Positions 25,009 through 34,345 of a DNA stretch of 64,000 nucleotides are shown piece after piece. Origin of the DNA: Hymenobacter sp. ISL-91 (GTDB taxonomy: Bacteria; Bacteroidota; Bacteroidia; Cytophagales; Hymenobacteraceae); assembly GCF_018613725.1 (NCBI RefSeq), contig NZ_JAGGPS010000022.1, forward strand, positions 38,960-102,959. Direction: 5' to 3'. Both the position numbers and the translations under genes were made by a program. Positions within the stretch are counted from its first letter, which is position 1. Every line of letters begins with the position of its first letter. Below the pieces are notes generated by a model, which was given only the letters and a program-made list of their open reading frames with translations, had not been told where the DNA came from and made no database searches.

Positions 25009-25285
25009 AGCGGGTTTCACTTGTAGAAAACACGGCCAAAGCTCGCTATGGGAATCGGGGCCGCTCACTGCCCCACTACGGGAATCAGAGCTAACTCCGT
25101 TAGTAGGAGAAAAAAGCGACTTATAAAATTCGGGCATGTGCCAACCGTCCAGTTGTACTCTGCAGCCCCACTAGAGGCCATAAGTGCTGGTGAATTCATT
25201 TTAACTAGCTGAACTGTAGCCAGCCTGCCGGGATAGTGGCATCTTTTTGGTATTTCCGCCATCGAACCTACTCTTTAAACCCGCC

Positions 25286-25483
25286 ATGCACAATACGCCT
25301 GCCGTCAGCTACTCCGCCCCGACCGCGCCGGCCACCCAGTATCTCCCGGCCACCGAAGCAGATTTCCAGGACTGGCTACAAGAGCTGCTGCCCGGCGTGC
25401 GGGCGGCACTGGCTCATCAGGGCTTCGAGAAAATCCGTACACTGAAACCCTTTCAGCAGTTTCTGCAAGAAAGGGCCGCATAA
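25286..25483 (+). CDS. small hypothetical protein
   Basis: 65 residues. A Pro/Ala/Thr-rich start (MHNTPAVSYSAPTAP) is followed by a helical half (EADFQDWLQELLPGVRAALAHQGFEKIRTLKPFQQFLQERAA) that looks well folded. No signal peptide or membrane segment. It runs opposite to ftsH and lutC and has its own strong terminator. A frame-extending start at 25247 is possible. No family recognised. Confidence 0.6.
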   Translation: MHNTPAVSYSAPTAPATQYLPATEADFQDWLQELLPGVRAALAHQGFEKIRTLKPFQQFLQERAA

Positions 25484-25530
25484 CCAATTAGCTGGTCCTG
25501 CATTATCAAGAACAGACCTGTTTAGATAAT

Positions 25531-25577
25531 ACACAAAAGAGCCCGCTGCCAACATCTGGCAGCGGGCTCTTTTGTGT
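25531..25577. terminator. bidirectional 21-bp terminator
   Basis: Exact arms 25531-25551 and 25557-25577 with core AGAGCCCGCTGCC and flanking A and T runs; shared by the small gene and the convergent ftsH. Confidence 0.85.
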
Positions 25578-25591
25578 TCTTCGGCTGTAGA

Positions 25592-27727
25592 CTACATAGG
25601 GGTCACGGCTGAGCCTGTAGATCCGGTAGAGGAACCACCGGCAACATCCCCATTTTGATCCAGACCGGGCAGGTTTAACTCGGGCAGATCATTATCCAAG
25701 GCTACGGGGTGCTCCTGCTTCCGCTCGCTCAGCGTTTCCGAGCGGTCGGTGCCGGCCATGTGGGCCTGGTAGCTGGTTTGGGTGTCGTAAGGACGGGGCC
25801 CCACGAGGCGCAACAGGTCGTCCTGCAAAAGCACTTCCTTCTCCAGCAGCTCCTTGGCAATTACTTCCAGCTCGTGGCGGCGCTCCGTGAGCAGTTCCTT
25901 GGTCCGGACGTACGCCTGGCTGATGATGGCGCGTACCTCTTCGTCAATCATCTGCGAAGTAGCCTCCGAATAGGGCTTGCTGAAACCATACTGGTCCTGC
26001 CCCTTTGAGTCGTAGAACGATACGTTGCCCAGCTTTTCGTTCATGCCGTACATGGTTACGATACTGTAGGCCGTTTTCGTGATGCGCTCCAAGTCGCTTA
26101 GCGCGCCGGTCGAAATCTTACCAAACACCAACTCCTCGGCAGCGCGGCCGCCCAGCGTCATGCACATTTCGTCCATGAGCTGCTCGGTGTTATACAGGAA
26201 CTGTTCGCGGGGCAGGTACTGCGCATAGCCCAGCGCAGCCACGCCGCGCGGCACGATGCTAACCTTCACCAACGGATCGGCGTGCTCCAGGAACCAGCCA
26301 GCCACCGCGTGGCCGGCTTCGTGGTAAGCCACAATCCGCTTCTCGCCGGGGCTGATGATTTTGTTTTTCTTTTCCAGGCCACCAATTACACGATCAACGG
26401 CATCGGTGAAGTCCTGCATGGTCACCATCTTCTTGTCGCGGCGGGCGGCAATCAGGGCGGCTTCGTTGCAGACGTTGGCAATTTCGGCACCGGCAAAGCC
26501 GGGCGTCATGGCCGCCAGCTTGCGGTCATCCACATCGGGGCCCAGCGTGAGGGGCTTGAGGTGGACGCTGAAGATCTGGGTGCGGCCGTTGATGTCGGGC
26601 TTGTCGATGCTGATCTGACGGTCGAAGCGGCCGGGACGAAGCAGGGCCGAGTCGAGCGTATCGGGGCGGTTGGTAGCGGCCAGAATAATAACGCCGGAAT
26701 CGGTGCCGAAGCCATCCATTTCTACCAGCAGCGAGTTGAGCGTATTCTCGCGCTCATCGTTGCCGCCGGGCGTGTTGCCACGGCTACGGCTGCGGCCGAT
26801 GGCGTCAATCTCATCAATGAAGATGATACATGGCGCTTTTAGCTTGGCCTGCTTGAACAGGTCGCGCACCCGGGCCGCGCCCACACCCACGAACATTTCT
26901 ACAAAGTCGGAGCCCGAGAGCGAGAAGAATGGCACGTCGGCTTCACCAGCTACGGCTTTGGCCAGCAGGGTTTTGCCGGTGCCAGGAGGGCCTACCAGCA
27001 AGGCACCTTTCGGAATTTTGCCGCCGAGCACAGTGAATTTCGAAGGGTTCTTGAGGAACTCCACGATTTCCTCTACTTCTTCTTTGGCTTCCTCAAGGCC
27101 AGCCACGTCCTTAAACGTGATTTTTACCTTGTCGCCCCCCTCAAACAGGGCGGCGCGGCTCTTGCCGATGTTGAAAATCTGGCCGCCGGGTCCGCCCGCG
27201 CCACTCATGCGGCGCATCAGGAACCAGAAACCCACGAAGAGCAGAATCATAAAGCCCCATGTGCCAAGGAAGTCGCCGAAGCCACGCTCCTCGGTTATTT
27301 TCAGGCCAATCTGCCGGTCAGCAGGCAGGGTAGCCTGCAGCTTGTCGAAGTCTTCCTTGAATACCTTGCCTTCGACTACGCGGAACGCAAACTGCGGCCC
27401 GGTAGCAGAAACGCCAGCCCCGGGCAATGCCAATGGGCTGCGCTGAGTGGTGAGGCGGCTCTTGTATTCAGGTTTCTGCAGGGCCTCTTTTTTCAAGGTT
27501 ACCTGCACCTCGCGGTCATTCACCAGGGCCACGTCGGCTACGTCGCCGGCCGTAAGCATCTGCTCAAAATCGCGCTGCTTGATTTCTACCAACCGGCTAC
27601 CGCCGGAGAAATAGACCATCCCGAGGATAAGCGCCACCAACCCGGAGAGGACCCACAACTGCATACCGGGCTTGGGAGCCGGACTGGGCAGGGGGGATTT
27701 TTTCTTTTTGGGCGTCGTATCAGACAT
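25592..27727 (-). CDS. ftsH: ATP-dependent zinc metalloprotease FtsH
   Basis: 711 residues. A basic cytosolic start, membrane helix at 24-40, periplasmic domain to about 150, second helix at about 156-171, then the AAA+ domain: Walker A GPPGTGKT (246-253), Walker B IIFIDE (301-306), and the second region of homology with RPGRFDRQ (364-371). The zinc site is H469-E-A-G-H473 with the third ligand in SDLERITK. It degrades misfolded and regulatory membrane proteins as a hexamer. The C-terminal 60 residues are loosely structured and Asp/Gly-rich. rsfS lies directly upstream on the same strand, a standard Bacteroidota pair. Confidence 0.98.
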   Translation of the reverse strand: MSDTTPKKKKSPLPSPAPKPGMQLWVLSGLVALILGMVYFSGGSRLVEIKQRDFEQMLTAGDVADVALVNDREVQVTLKKEALQKPEYKSRLTTQRSPLALPGAGVSATGPQFAFRVVEGKVFKEDFDKLQATLPADRQIGLKITEERGFGDFLGTWGFMILLFVGFWFLMRRMSGAGGPGGQIFNIGKSRAALFEGGDKVKITFKDVAGLEEAKEEVEEIVEFLKNPSKFTVLGGKIPKGALLVGPPGTGKTLLAKAVAGEADVPFFSLSGSDFVEMFVGVGAARVRDLFKQAKLKAPCIIFIDEIDAIGRSRSRGNTPGGNDERENTLNSLLVEMDGFGTDSGVIILAATNRPDTLDSALLRPGRFDRQISIDKPDINGRTQIFSVHLKPLTLGPDVDDRKLAAMTPGFAGAEIANVCNEAALIAARRDKKMVTMQDFTDAVDRVIGGLEKKNKIISPGEKRIVAYHEAGHAVAGWFLEHADPLVKVSIVPRGVAALGYAQYLPREQFLYNTEQLMDEMCMTLGGRAAEELVFGKISTGALSDLERITKTAYSIVTMYGMNEKLGNVSFYDSKGQDQYGFSKPYSEATSQMIDEEVRAIISQAYVRTKELLTERRHELEVIAKELLEKEVLLQDDLLRLVGPRPYDTQTSYQAHMAGTDRSETLSERKQEHPVALDNDLPELNLPGLDQNGDVAGGSSTGSTGSAVTPM

Positions 27728-27891
27728 GAATTGCTAAGTAATTATGGAGTACAGAATGAGGCAAGCAACGGACAAACGGTGGCAAGTTGGACTCCGGTAT
27801 TTGCGCGGCCTTAAACCAGTCAGCACAAAGTTCCTTTCCTTGCCTGGCACCATTATCTCGTTGCCAGCCTAATGACACTGCAACCCACCTT

Positions 27892-28284
27892 TTAGTTTGC
27901 CGCGGCAGACGCTTCTTCTTCCACGTACGTGATGTTGGCATCGCCCCACAACTCTTCGAGTGCGTAGAACTGGCGACGGTCGCGCAGAAAAATGTGTACG
28001 ACCACATCAACATAGTCGAGCAGCACCCACTCGCGGTTGGTGCGGCCTTCGGTCTGCCAGGGGTTCTGGCCGATGAGTTTTTCCACTTCTTCTTCCACCG
28101 AGCGGGCAATTGCCTCGATCTGGGTGTCGGAAGAAGCTGAACAAATAATAAAATAATCGGCTACGGCATTCTTGAGTTCTCTGAGGTCGAGCACCACGAT
28201 ATCGGACGCTTTCTTCTCCTGCATGCCGCTCACGACAATTTCTGCCAACTTGTCCGAATCCTGTCGAACTGAGGTACTTTTCAT
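27892..28284 (-). CDS. rsfS: ribosomal silencing factor RsfS
   Basis: 130 residues. Family segments are clear: KKASDIVVLDLRELKNAVADYFIICSA, then IGQNPWQTEGRTNREWVLLDYVDVVVHIF and FYALEELWGDA. RsfS binds uL14 on the 50S subunit and blocks 30S joining when nutrients are scarce. The start at 28284 matches the family; the open frame extends upstream over birA. It precedes ftsH by 164 bases and is divergent from birA, 42 bases apart. Confidence 0.96.
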   Translation of the reverse strand: MKSTSVRQDSDKLAEIVVSGMQEKKASDIVVLDLRELKNAVADYFIICSASSDTQIEAIARSVEEEVEKLIGQNPWQTEGRTNREWVLLDYVDVVVHIFLRDRRQFYALEELWGDANITYVEEEASAAAN

Positions 28285-28326
28285 AGGGTCTTGGTAGGTT
28301 TGACTAGCACAAAGTACGAAAAACAG

Positions 28327-29088
28327 ATGGCGGCACTTTCCCCCCAAACGCTCTTCACGGGCCAACAGCTTGTCTGGCTGCCCGAATGCGGCTCCACGAA
28401 CTCGGAAGCACAAACACTGCTAGGCGAAAACCGGGCCACGGATGGCTGCTGCGTGGTTACCGACAAACAGACCGCCGGCCGGGGCCAGCGGGGCAACCAA
28501 TGGGAGGCCGCGCCCGGTGAAAACCTAACGCTATCGGTGGTCTGGAAGCCAGTGTTTCTGCCCGCCGCCGACCAGTTTCTGCTCAGCCAGGCTGTGGCCC
28601 TGGCCCTGCACGACTGGCTAAGCGCGCTGCTTGGCCCCACACCCGCCCTTCGGGTAAAGTGGCCCAACGACCTGTATTACGGCGCGCAAAAGCTGGGCGG
28701 TGTTCTCATCGAGAACACGCTCAACGGCTCAAAAATTCAGCACAGCATTGTGGGTATCGGTCTCAATATCAACCAGCAGCAATTTGCGGTACCAACGGCT
28801 ACGTCGCTCAGCTGCCTCACGGGCCGCGTGTACCAGCTGGAGCCGCTGGCCGAGCGCCTGCTCGAATGCTTGGAGCGCCGCTACCTGCAGCTGCGAGCCG
28901 GCCGGGTGCGCGAACTACGCACCGAGTACCTGGCCGTACTTTACCGGTTCGGAGAACTACATGCCTACGAAGCCGATGGCCAGCGCCTGAGCGGCCGCAT
29001 TGTGGGCCTTGATGAGGCGGGCCGGCTGGCACTGGAAACCGGCGGGCAGGTACGCCATTTTGACCTGAAGCAGATCCGGTACCTGTAG
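28327..29088 (+). CDS. birA: biotin--[acetyl-CoA-carboxylase] ligase
   Basis: 253 residues: catalytic domain only, with no N-terminal DNA-binding domain, so an enzyme without the repressor function of E. coli BirA. The biotinyl-AMP loop is GRGQRG (51-56), the KWPND motif is at 111-115, GGVLIE at 124-129 and GLNIN at 145-149; a small SH3-like C-terminal domain follows. It activates biotin and attaches it to the carboxyl-carrier protein. Start at 28327 gives the family N-terminus; an earlier in-frame ATG at 28291 would overlap the rsfS promoter space. Confidence 0.95.
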   Translation: MAALSPQTLFTGQQLVWLPECGSTNSEAQTLLGENRATDGCCVVTDKQTAGRGQRGNQWEAAPGENLTLSVVWKPVFLPAADQFLLSQAVALALHDWLSALLGPTPALRVKWPNDLYYGAQKLGGVLIENTLNGSKIQHSIVGIGLNINQQQFAVPTATSLSCLTGRVYQLEPLAERLLECLERRYLQLRAGRVRELRTEYLAVLYRFGELHAYEADGQRLSGRIVGLDEAGRLALETGGQVRHFDLKQIRYL

Positions 29089-29361
29089 CACGCGCTGCCA
29101 CCCGCCGGCCCATTGTCATCCGTCGGGCAGCACAGCCGATTATTTATACGTGGCCATACGACTACAAACCAACTATTTACGTATCTTGAACCCCAAAGCG
29201 TTAAACCGCAGGCAACTTACAGCCTCCAAGAGGTATCTCCCAGTTGCTTGCCACTCCCGGCAGGGTGGGCACGGTAGTTGCAAATTACCGCTCCGGCTAC
29301 CCGAAACACCTTTTTTCTGGTTCCGGCCTGCCGCTTCCTCCCTATAGCTTCACTGAATGTC

Positions 29362-29769
29362 ATGAAATTTACGCCCCGCTTTTTCACCTTCCTGTTTCTG
29401 CTGCTGTGGCAGTTGCCGCTGCTGGCCGCTGCCAGCTACGTACCGCGCACAGCGGCTGCCAAGCAGGCCCCGGCCGCTGGCTTGCCTACGCTGGCCGGCC
29501 GCATGCTGACACCTACGTTTTCGCTGGCCCCCAACCCGGCCCACGGTCAGGTTACGCTCTCGATGAGCAAGTTTGCCATAGGCACCGAGTACCGGCTGCG
29601 CTTAAGCAACATCATCGGCCGCGAGGTACGTACTGTGGCGCTGCGCCCCGAAGCCGCCGACCGTGGCATGGCCCTGAACCTCGCCGACCTACCTTCCGGT
29701 ATGTATTTCTACAGCCTGCTGCAAAACGATAAGGTGGTTTCGACCAAGCGGCTGGTGCTGCAGAACTGA
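29362..29769 (+). CDS. small secreted protein made of a T9SS-type sorting domain
   Basis: 135 residues: signal peptide (about 1-24), a 30-residue Ala/Pro linker, then a complete type A sorting domain from about 52 on: FSLAPNPAHGQVTLSM, YRLRLSNIIGREVRT, DLPSGMYFYSLLQNDKVVSTKRLVL. There is no passenger domain between signal and sorting domain. Sorting domains direct proteins through the T9SS and are usually removed on attachment. Either this is the remnant of a larger protein or a free-standing domain with its own role. A weak terminator follows. Confidence 0.82.
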   Translation: MKFTPRFFTFLFLLLWQLPLLAAASYVPRTAAAKQAPAAGLPTLAGRMLTPTFSLAPNPAHGQVTLSMSKFAIGTEYRLRLSNIIGREVRTVALRPEAADRGMALNLADLPSGMYFYSLLQNDKVVSTKRLVLQN

Positions 29770-29803
29770 TTTTTCGAGTCACCCATCTACAACGAACCAC
29801 CAG

Positions 29804-29832
29804 ACCCTCGCCCCTACCGGCGGGGGTTTTGT
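29804..29832 (+). terminator. terminator
   Basis: ACCCTCGCC (29804-29812) pairs with GGCGGGGGT (29819-29827) through one G-T pair, then a short T run. Confidence 0.5.
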
Positions 29833-29939
29833 GTTTTCGGCTGGTTTGGTTTGCCCGTTGCAGATGAGTGAATCTGGGGGTTGGTTGAAGCGGAGGCGGG
29901 CATTGGTTGATTTAGGCATGCGGCTCGGTACTTATTGGC

Positions 29940-29947
29940 TACTTTTG
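29940..29947 (+). promoter_or_regulatory. -7 element for the DUF2723 gene
   Basis: TACTTTTG matches TAnnTTTG, 68 bases upstream of the ATG at 30016. No good -33 partner seen. Confidence 0.4.
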
Positions 29948-30015
29948 AACTTTCGCTGACTGCTTTCCCGATTTCCCCGCCCTGTTACAAGCGGCGGTCC
30001 TCTCTTTCTACCTAT

Positions 30016-33012
30016 ATGCGGAGTTACAAAAGCCTGAATAACCTCGTGGGCTGGCTGGTATTTGCCCTGGCCACCGTCGTTTTCCTGATGACCCTGGAGC
30101 CCACGGCTTCGTTCTGGGACTGTGGCGAGTTCATTGCCTGCTCGTATAAGCTGCTGGTGCCGCATCCGCCCGGCGCGCCCACGTTCCTGCTGCTGGGCCG
30201 GCTGTTCTCCATGCTCAGCTTCGGCGACGTAACCAAGGTATCGGTGCTGGTGAATGCGCTGTCCGCGCTCAGCTCCTCGTTCACGGTGCTATTCTTGTTC
30301 TGGATCATCACGATGCTGGCCAAGAAGCTCGTTATGCACCGCCCCGGCATGCACGACGACCGGCAGCTGGAGCCCAGCTTCGGGCAGACGCTGCTGATTA
30401 TGGGTGCGGGCGCCGTGGGCGCGTTGGCCTACGCTTTCTCCGACTCGTTCTGGTTCAATGCCGAGGAAGCCGAGGTGTACGCTATGTCGTCGTTGTGCAC
30501 GGCTGCCGTGGTGTGGCTGATGCTGAAGTGGGAAAACCGCGCCGACGAGTCGGATTCGGACCGTTGGCTGGTGCTCATTGCCTATGTTATCGGTCTGAGC
30601 ATCGGGGTTCACTTGCTCAACCTGCTGGCCATTCCGGCACTGGGCTTCATTTACTACTACCGCCGCACCCAGAACCCTACCCTGTGGGGCGGGGTGGCCA
30701 CGCTGGCTATCAGCAGCGTAATTGTGGGCCTGATTCTGGCCGGCATTATTCCGGGCCTGCCCACGCTGGCGGGCGCGTTCGAGGTGTTTTTCGTGAACAC
30801 CGTGGGCCTGCCCTTTAACTGGGGCATCATCATCTTCCTGCTGCTGTTTGTGGGCCTCATCTGGTTCGGGTTCCGGCAGTCGTTTCAGCGTCGTAGCCGA
30901 CTGCTGAACACCGTGATGCTGAGCTTCATGTTCATTCTGATTGGTTATTCGAGCTACCTGATTGTTCCCATCCGCAGCTCCTACCACCCTACCATCAACG
31001 AAAACAACCCCGAGGATGTGCTTTCGTTTGTAAGCTACCTCAAGCGCGAGCAGTACGGCGACCGGCCCCTATTGTACGGCCCCCAGCTGAACGCCCAGCC
31101 CATTGCCCAAAACGAGGGCGCGCCGCGCTACGTGCGCCAGGGCGATAAGTATGTAGTAGCCGAATACCGCCCGGTGCTGGAGTACCGCTCCGAGGACAAG
31201 ATGCTGATTCCGCGCATTTACAGCCCCGACCCGCTGCATGTATACAACTACCAGAAATGGGTGGATGTGCAGAAAGACGTGAAGCCGACGATGGGCCAGA
31301 ACCTGGCGTTCCTGTTCCGCTACCAAATGGGCCACATGTTCTGGCGCTACTTTATGTGGAACTACGTGGGCCGCGAGGGCGACCTGCAGCAGTCGGGCAT
31401 TTTGTGGGGTAGCGCCGATGGCAATGGTTTGCCGGAGCGCGTAGCCGACAGCCCGGCCCGCAACGCCTTCTTCGCGCTGCCGCTGATACTGGGCTTGCTG
31501 GGTTTATTCTTCCACATCCGCCGCGACGGGCGCAACGCCTTCATCGTGGGCCTGCTGTTCCTGTTCACGGGCCTGGCCATTGTGTTCTACCTCAACCAGC
31601 CCCCCATCGAGCCGCGCGAGCGGGACTACACCTTCGCGGGGGCCACGTTTGCCTTTGCCATCTGGATTGGCTTGGGCGTGCTGGCGCTAGCCGAGCTGCT
31701 GCAATCCGTCATCAAGGCCGATACTGCCCGCGCCGGCGTGGTAACCCTGGCGGGCCTGGTGGTACCCGGCATTATGGTGAGCCAGGGCTGGGACGACCAC
31801 GACCGGTCGGACCGCTACCTGTCGGTTGACTCGGCCAAGAACCTGCTCAACTCCTGCGCCCCCAACGCCATCCTGTTCACCAACGGCGACAACGACACCT
31901 TCCCGCTCTGGTACGCCCAGGAAGTGGAGGGCGTGCGCACCGATGTACGCGTGGCCGTGCTTAGCTACCTGAACACCGACTGGTACATCGACCAGATGAA
32001 GCGCCGCGCCTACCAATCGGCCCCGCTGCCGGTTTCGATGGACAACAAGGACTACAAGCAGGGCACCAACGACTACCTGCCCTACGCCGAAAACCCGGCG
32101 GTGCCGGCCGTGGATGTGCGCCAGTTTATGCAGCTGGTGAAAGCCAACAGCCCCCTGCTACAGGTAAGCTATGGCGACGGCAAAAACCTTCTTTCCTTCC
32201 CCTCGCGCAACTTCTATCTGCCCGTTGATACCGCCGCTGTGGCCAAGTCGGGCATCATTCCGGCCAGCCGGCGCAAGCAGCTGGTGCCGCAGATGGACTG
32301 GAGCGTGGGCAAGAGCGCCATCGAAAAGAAGAGCCTGTTCATTCTCGATATTCTGGCCACCAACAACTGGGAGCGGCCGGTGTACTTTTCGAGCACCGTC
32401 GACTCGCGCGACTTTATGGGCCTGCAGCCCTACTTCCAGCTCGAAGGCATGGCCTACCGCATTCTGCCCGCCCGCAACCCCGACTACGACGCCAAAACCG
32501 GCGCCGCCGACGAAGGCTACGTGCAGACGGACCTGATGTACGAGAAGCTGATGAAGACCTTCGCCTACCGCGGCCTCGACAACGACGGTATTTTCTACGA
32601 CGAAAACAACCTGCGCTTCCCGGCCAACTACCGCGACAAATTCTCGCGCCTGGCCGATGCGCTGCTGATGGAGGGCGACAAAGTGCGGGCCAAGCAGGTG
32701 CTCAACAAGGCGTTCGAGGTGATGCCCGACAAGGCCATTCCCTACGACTACTACGTGCCCCAGTTCATCCCGGCGCTTATTGTGGTGGGCGAAACCCAGC
32801 GGGCCAACGAAATCATGGACACCATGACCGACCGGGCCGAACGCGGCCTAGCCTACTACAGCACCCACAACCAGGCGCTGTTCGACCAGGAGTTCCAGAC
32901 CTACCTGATGACGCTCAACAGCATCGGCCGCGCCGCCGAGGAAATCGGCGACCAGAAACGGGCTGAGCGGGCCATCCGGTTGCTGCAGCAGTACTACAAT
33001 CCGCGCCAATAG
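30016..33012 (+). CDS. DUF2723 membrane protein (TMEM260-like glycosyltransferase)
   Basis: 998 residues. The N-terminal half holds about a dozen membrane helices; the family signature EPTASFWDCGEFIACSYKL near residue 27-45, with its paired acidic residues, resembles the catalytic loop of GT-C glycosyltransferases. The C-terminal half (from about 600) is soluble, beginning SQGWDDHDRSDRY and containing NGDNDTFPLWYAQEVEGVR, and ends with TPR-like helices. The human homologue TMEM260 O-mannosylates receptor domains; in Bacteroidota a protein O-glycosylation role is plausible but inferred. The upstream TTG-initiated extension is ignored because the ATG at 30016 fits the family start. Confidence 0.9.
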   Translation: MRSYKSLNNLVGWLVFALATVVFLMTLEPTASFWDCGEFIACSYKLLVPHPPGAPTFLLLGRLFSMLSFGDVTKVSVLVNALSALSSSFTVLFLFWIITMLAKKLVMHRPGMHDDRQLEPSFGQTLLIMGAGAVGALAYAFSDSFWFNAEEAEVYAMSSLCTAAVVWLMLKWENRADESDSDRWLVLIAYVIGLSIGVHLLNLLAIPALGFIYYYRRTQNPTLWGGVATLAISSVIVGLILAGIIPGLPTLAGAFEVFFVNTVGLPFNWGIIIFLLLFVGLIWFGFRQSFQRRSRLLNTVMLSFMFILIGYSSYLIVPIRSSYHPTINENNPEDVLSFVSYLKREQYGDRPLLYGPQLNAQPIAQNEGAPRYVRQGDKYVVAEYRPVLEYRSEDKMLIPRIYSPDPLHVYNYQKWVDVQKDVKPTMGQNLAFLFRYQMGHMFWRYFMWNYVGREGDLQQSGILWGSADGNGLPERVADSPARNAFFALPLILGLLGLFFHIRRDGRNAFIVGLLFLFTGLAIVFYLNQPPIEPRERDYTFAGATFAFAIWIGLGVLALAELLQSVIKADTARAGVVTLAGLVVPGIMVSQGWDDHDRSDRYLSVDSAKNLLNSCAPNAILFTNGDNDTFPLWYAQEVEGVRTDVRVAVLSYLNTDWYIDQMKRRAYQSAPLPVSMDNKDYKQGTNDYLPYAENPAVPAVDVRQFMQLVKANSPLLQVSYGDGKNLLSFPSRNFYLPVDTAAVAKSGIIPASRRKQLVPQMDWSVGKSAIEKKSLFILDILATNNWERPVYFSSTVDSRDFMGLQPYFQLEGMAYRILPARNPDYDAKTGAADEGYVQTDLMYEKLMKTFAYRGLDNDGIFYDENNLRFPANYRDKFSRLADALLMEGDKVRAKQVLNKAFEVMPDKAIPYDYYVPQFIPALIVVGETQRANEIMDTMTDRAERGLAYYSTHNQALFDQEFQTYLMTLNSIGRAAEEIGDQKRAERAIRLLQQYYNPRQ

Positions 33013-33032
33013 TGCACGGTTTTTGAGCGCCG

Positions 33033-33063
33033 AAGCCGGCTCCGGGAACGGGGCCGGCTTTTT
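33033..33063 (+). terminator. terminator after the DUF2723 gene
   Basis: AAGCCGGC pairs with GCCGGCTT, closing a loop of about 12 bases that itself has CC/GG pairs, followed by TTTT. Confidence 0.7.
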
Positions 33064-33130
33064 CGCGTAGAATTGGCCTACCTGAGCCTTCCGCAACGTC
33101 GCCTATCTGTCCACATTCTTCCATTCTAGT

Positions 33131-34345
33131 ATGACAAACCTGGCCTCCCTGCTACTGCTACTCCTGACTTTGCTTGCGGCGGGGCCGTTGCAGTCCGCCC
33201 CGCGCCGCGACTTTGCCAACCAGTACCAGCCCGGGCGTACTGTTGAGGTGGATACCCGCCGTGAGGGCGACAGCCTGCGGGTGTACCTCCGGTTTCCGAA
33301 CCGCAGCGCACAGCGACGCCAGGTGCCACTGCGCGTGATGGGCTGGCTCGATTTTGATGCCCGCCGGCCTCTTTGGCAGGACACCGTGCGCGGGGCCACC
33401 CGCCGCCTGCGCACCGACGGCGACGTGGACCGCCTGAGCTTCGCACTGCCGATAAGCCGCCTGGTATCGGGGCATGCGCTGAGTGTGGCCTTCGGAGAGG
33501 CGAAGGACGCCATGAGCGGCGACGCGGCCTGGCTGCGCCTCACGCCCTCAACCCTCAACCGCAGCTTTATTTTTATCGACTCGCTAAGCCGGCCGCTGAT
33601 GCGCCGCTACGTGCGCGCCCAGGAGGTATTTGGGGTTGATGCCTACGCCCCCAGCCAGACACTGAATGCCTACCGCTACCCGCTTAGCTCGCTGGCCGCT
33701 GCCCCACCCATGGCCACCAGCAGCACCCTGGGCGAGCAGCCCCGCACCCTGAGCCTCCAGGATTCGGCCCGCTTCAACGCCGACCAGCTGCTGCGGCTGC
33801 CGGCCGGCCTGTACCTGCTGCGCCTGGGCAACCGGGGCCCCAGCCAGGGCTTGCTGGTGGAGGAAAACCGTTTCCCGCAGCTTACCACGGCCGACGAGCT
33901 GATTGCTCCACTCATTTATGTTTCGACTTCGGAGGAGCGGCAGAAGCTCTTTGATGCGCCCGACCCAAAGAAGGCCGTGGATTACTTCTGGCTGGGTGTT
34001 GCCGACGACGACCAAAATAAAGCCCGCCAATTGATTCGCATGTTCTATAGCCGGGTAATAGCGGCCAGTCAGCTGTTTTCAGCTCATAAAGCTGGTTGGC
34101 TCACCGACCGGGGCATGCTGTTCCAGGTGCTGGGTGCCCCCGAAACTGTGTACCGCAGCGGCAACGAAGAACGGTGGGTGTACCGCGGCTACCAATCCTT
34201 AAGTAGCACCTTCGTCTTCCGCGCCAAACCCAGTATCTTTGCGCCCGACAATTACGAACTGGTGCGCCGTCCCGAGCATGAATTTCTCTGGTATGCCGCC
34301 GTGGAGCTATGGAGAAAAGGACTAATCGCCCGGGCCGGCCAGTAA
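33131..34345 (+). CDS. GWxTD domain protein, exported
   Basis: 404 residues with a signal peptide rich in leucine (MTNLASLLLLLLTLLAAG). The GWxTD motif itself is G322-W-L-T-D326, followed by the conserved RGMLFQVLGAPETVY and the end EFLWYAAVELWRKGLI. The domain is widespread in Bacteroidota envelope proteins, but its function is not established. The first 200 residues are a beta-rich region. Its last 37 bases overlap the start of rlmB, which makes translational coupling likely. Confidence 0.85.
   Translation: MTNLASLLLLLLTLLAAGPLQSAPRRDFANQYQPGRTVEVDTRREGDSLRVYLRFPNRSAQRRQVPLRVMGWLDFDARRPLWQDTVRGATRRLRTDGDVDRLSFALPISRLVSGHALSVAFGEAKDAMSGDAAWLRLTPSTLNRSFIFIDSLSRPLMRRYVRAQEVFGVDAYAPSQTLNAYRYPLSSLAAAPPMATSSTLGEQPRTLSLQDSARFNADQLLRLPAGLYLLRLGNRGPSQGLLVEENRFPQLTTADELIAPLIYVSTSEERQKLFDAPDPKKAVDYFWLGVADDDQNKARQLIRMFYSRVIAASQLFSAHKAGWLTDRGMLFQVLGAPETVYRSGNEERWVYRGYQSLSSTFVFRAKPSIFAPDNYELVRRPEHEFLWYAAVELWRKGLIARAGQ
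34234..34241 (+). promoter_or_regulatory. possible internal promoter for rlmB
   Basis: TATCTTTG inside the GWxTD coding sequence, 68 bases before the rlmB ATG, with TTCG 19 bases further up. A perfect -7 match in coding DNA may be real or chance. Confidence 0.35.
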
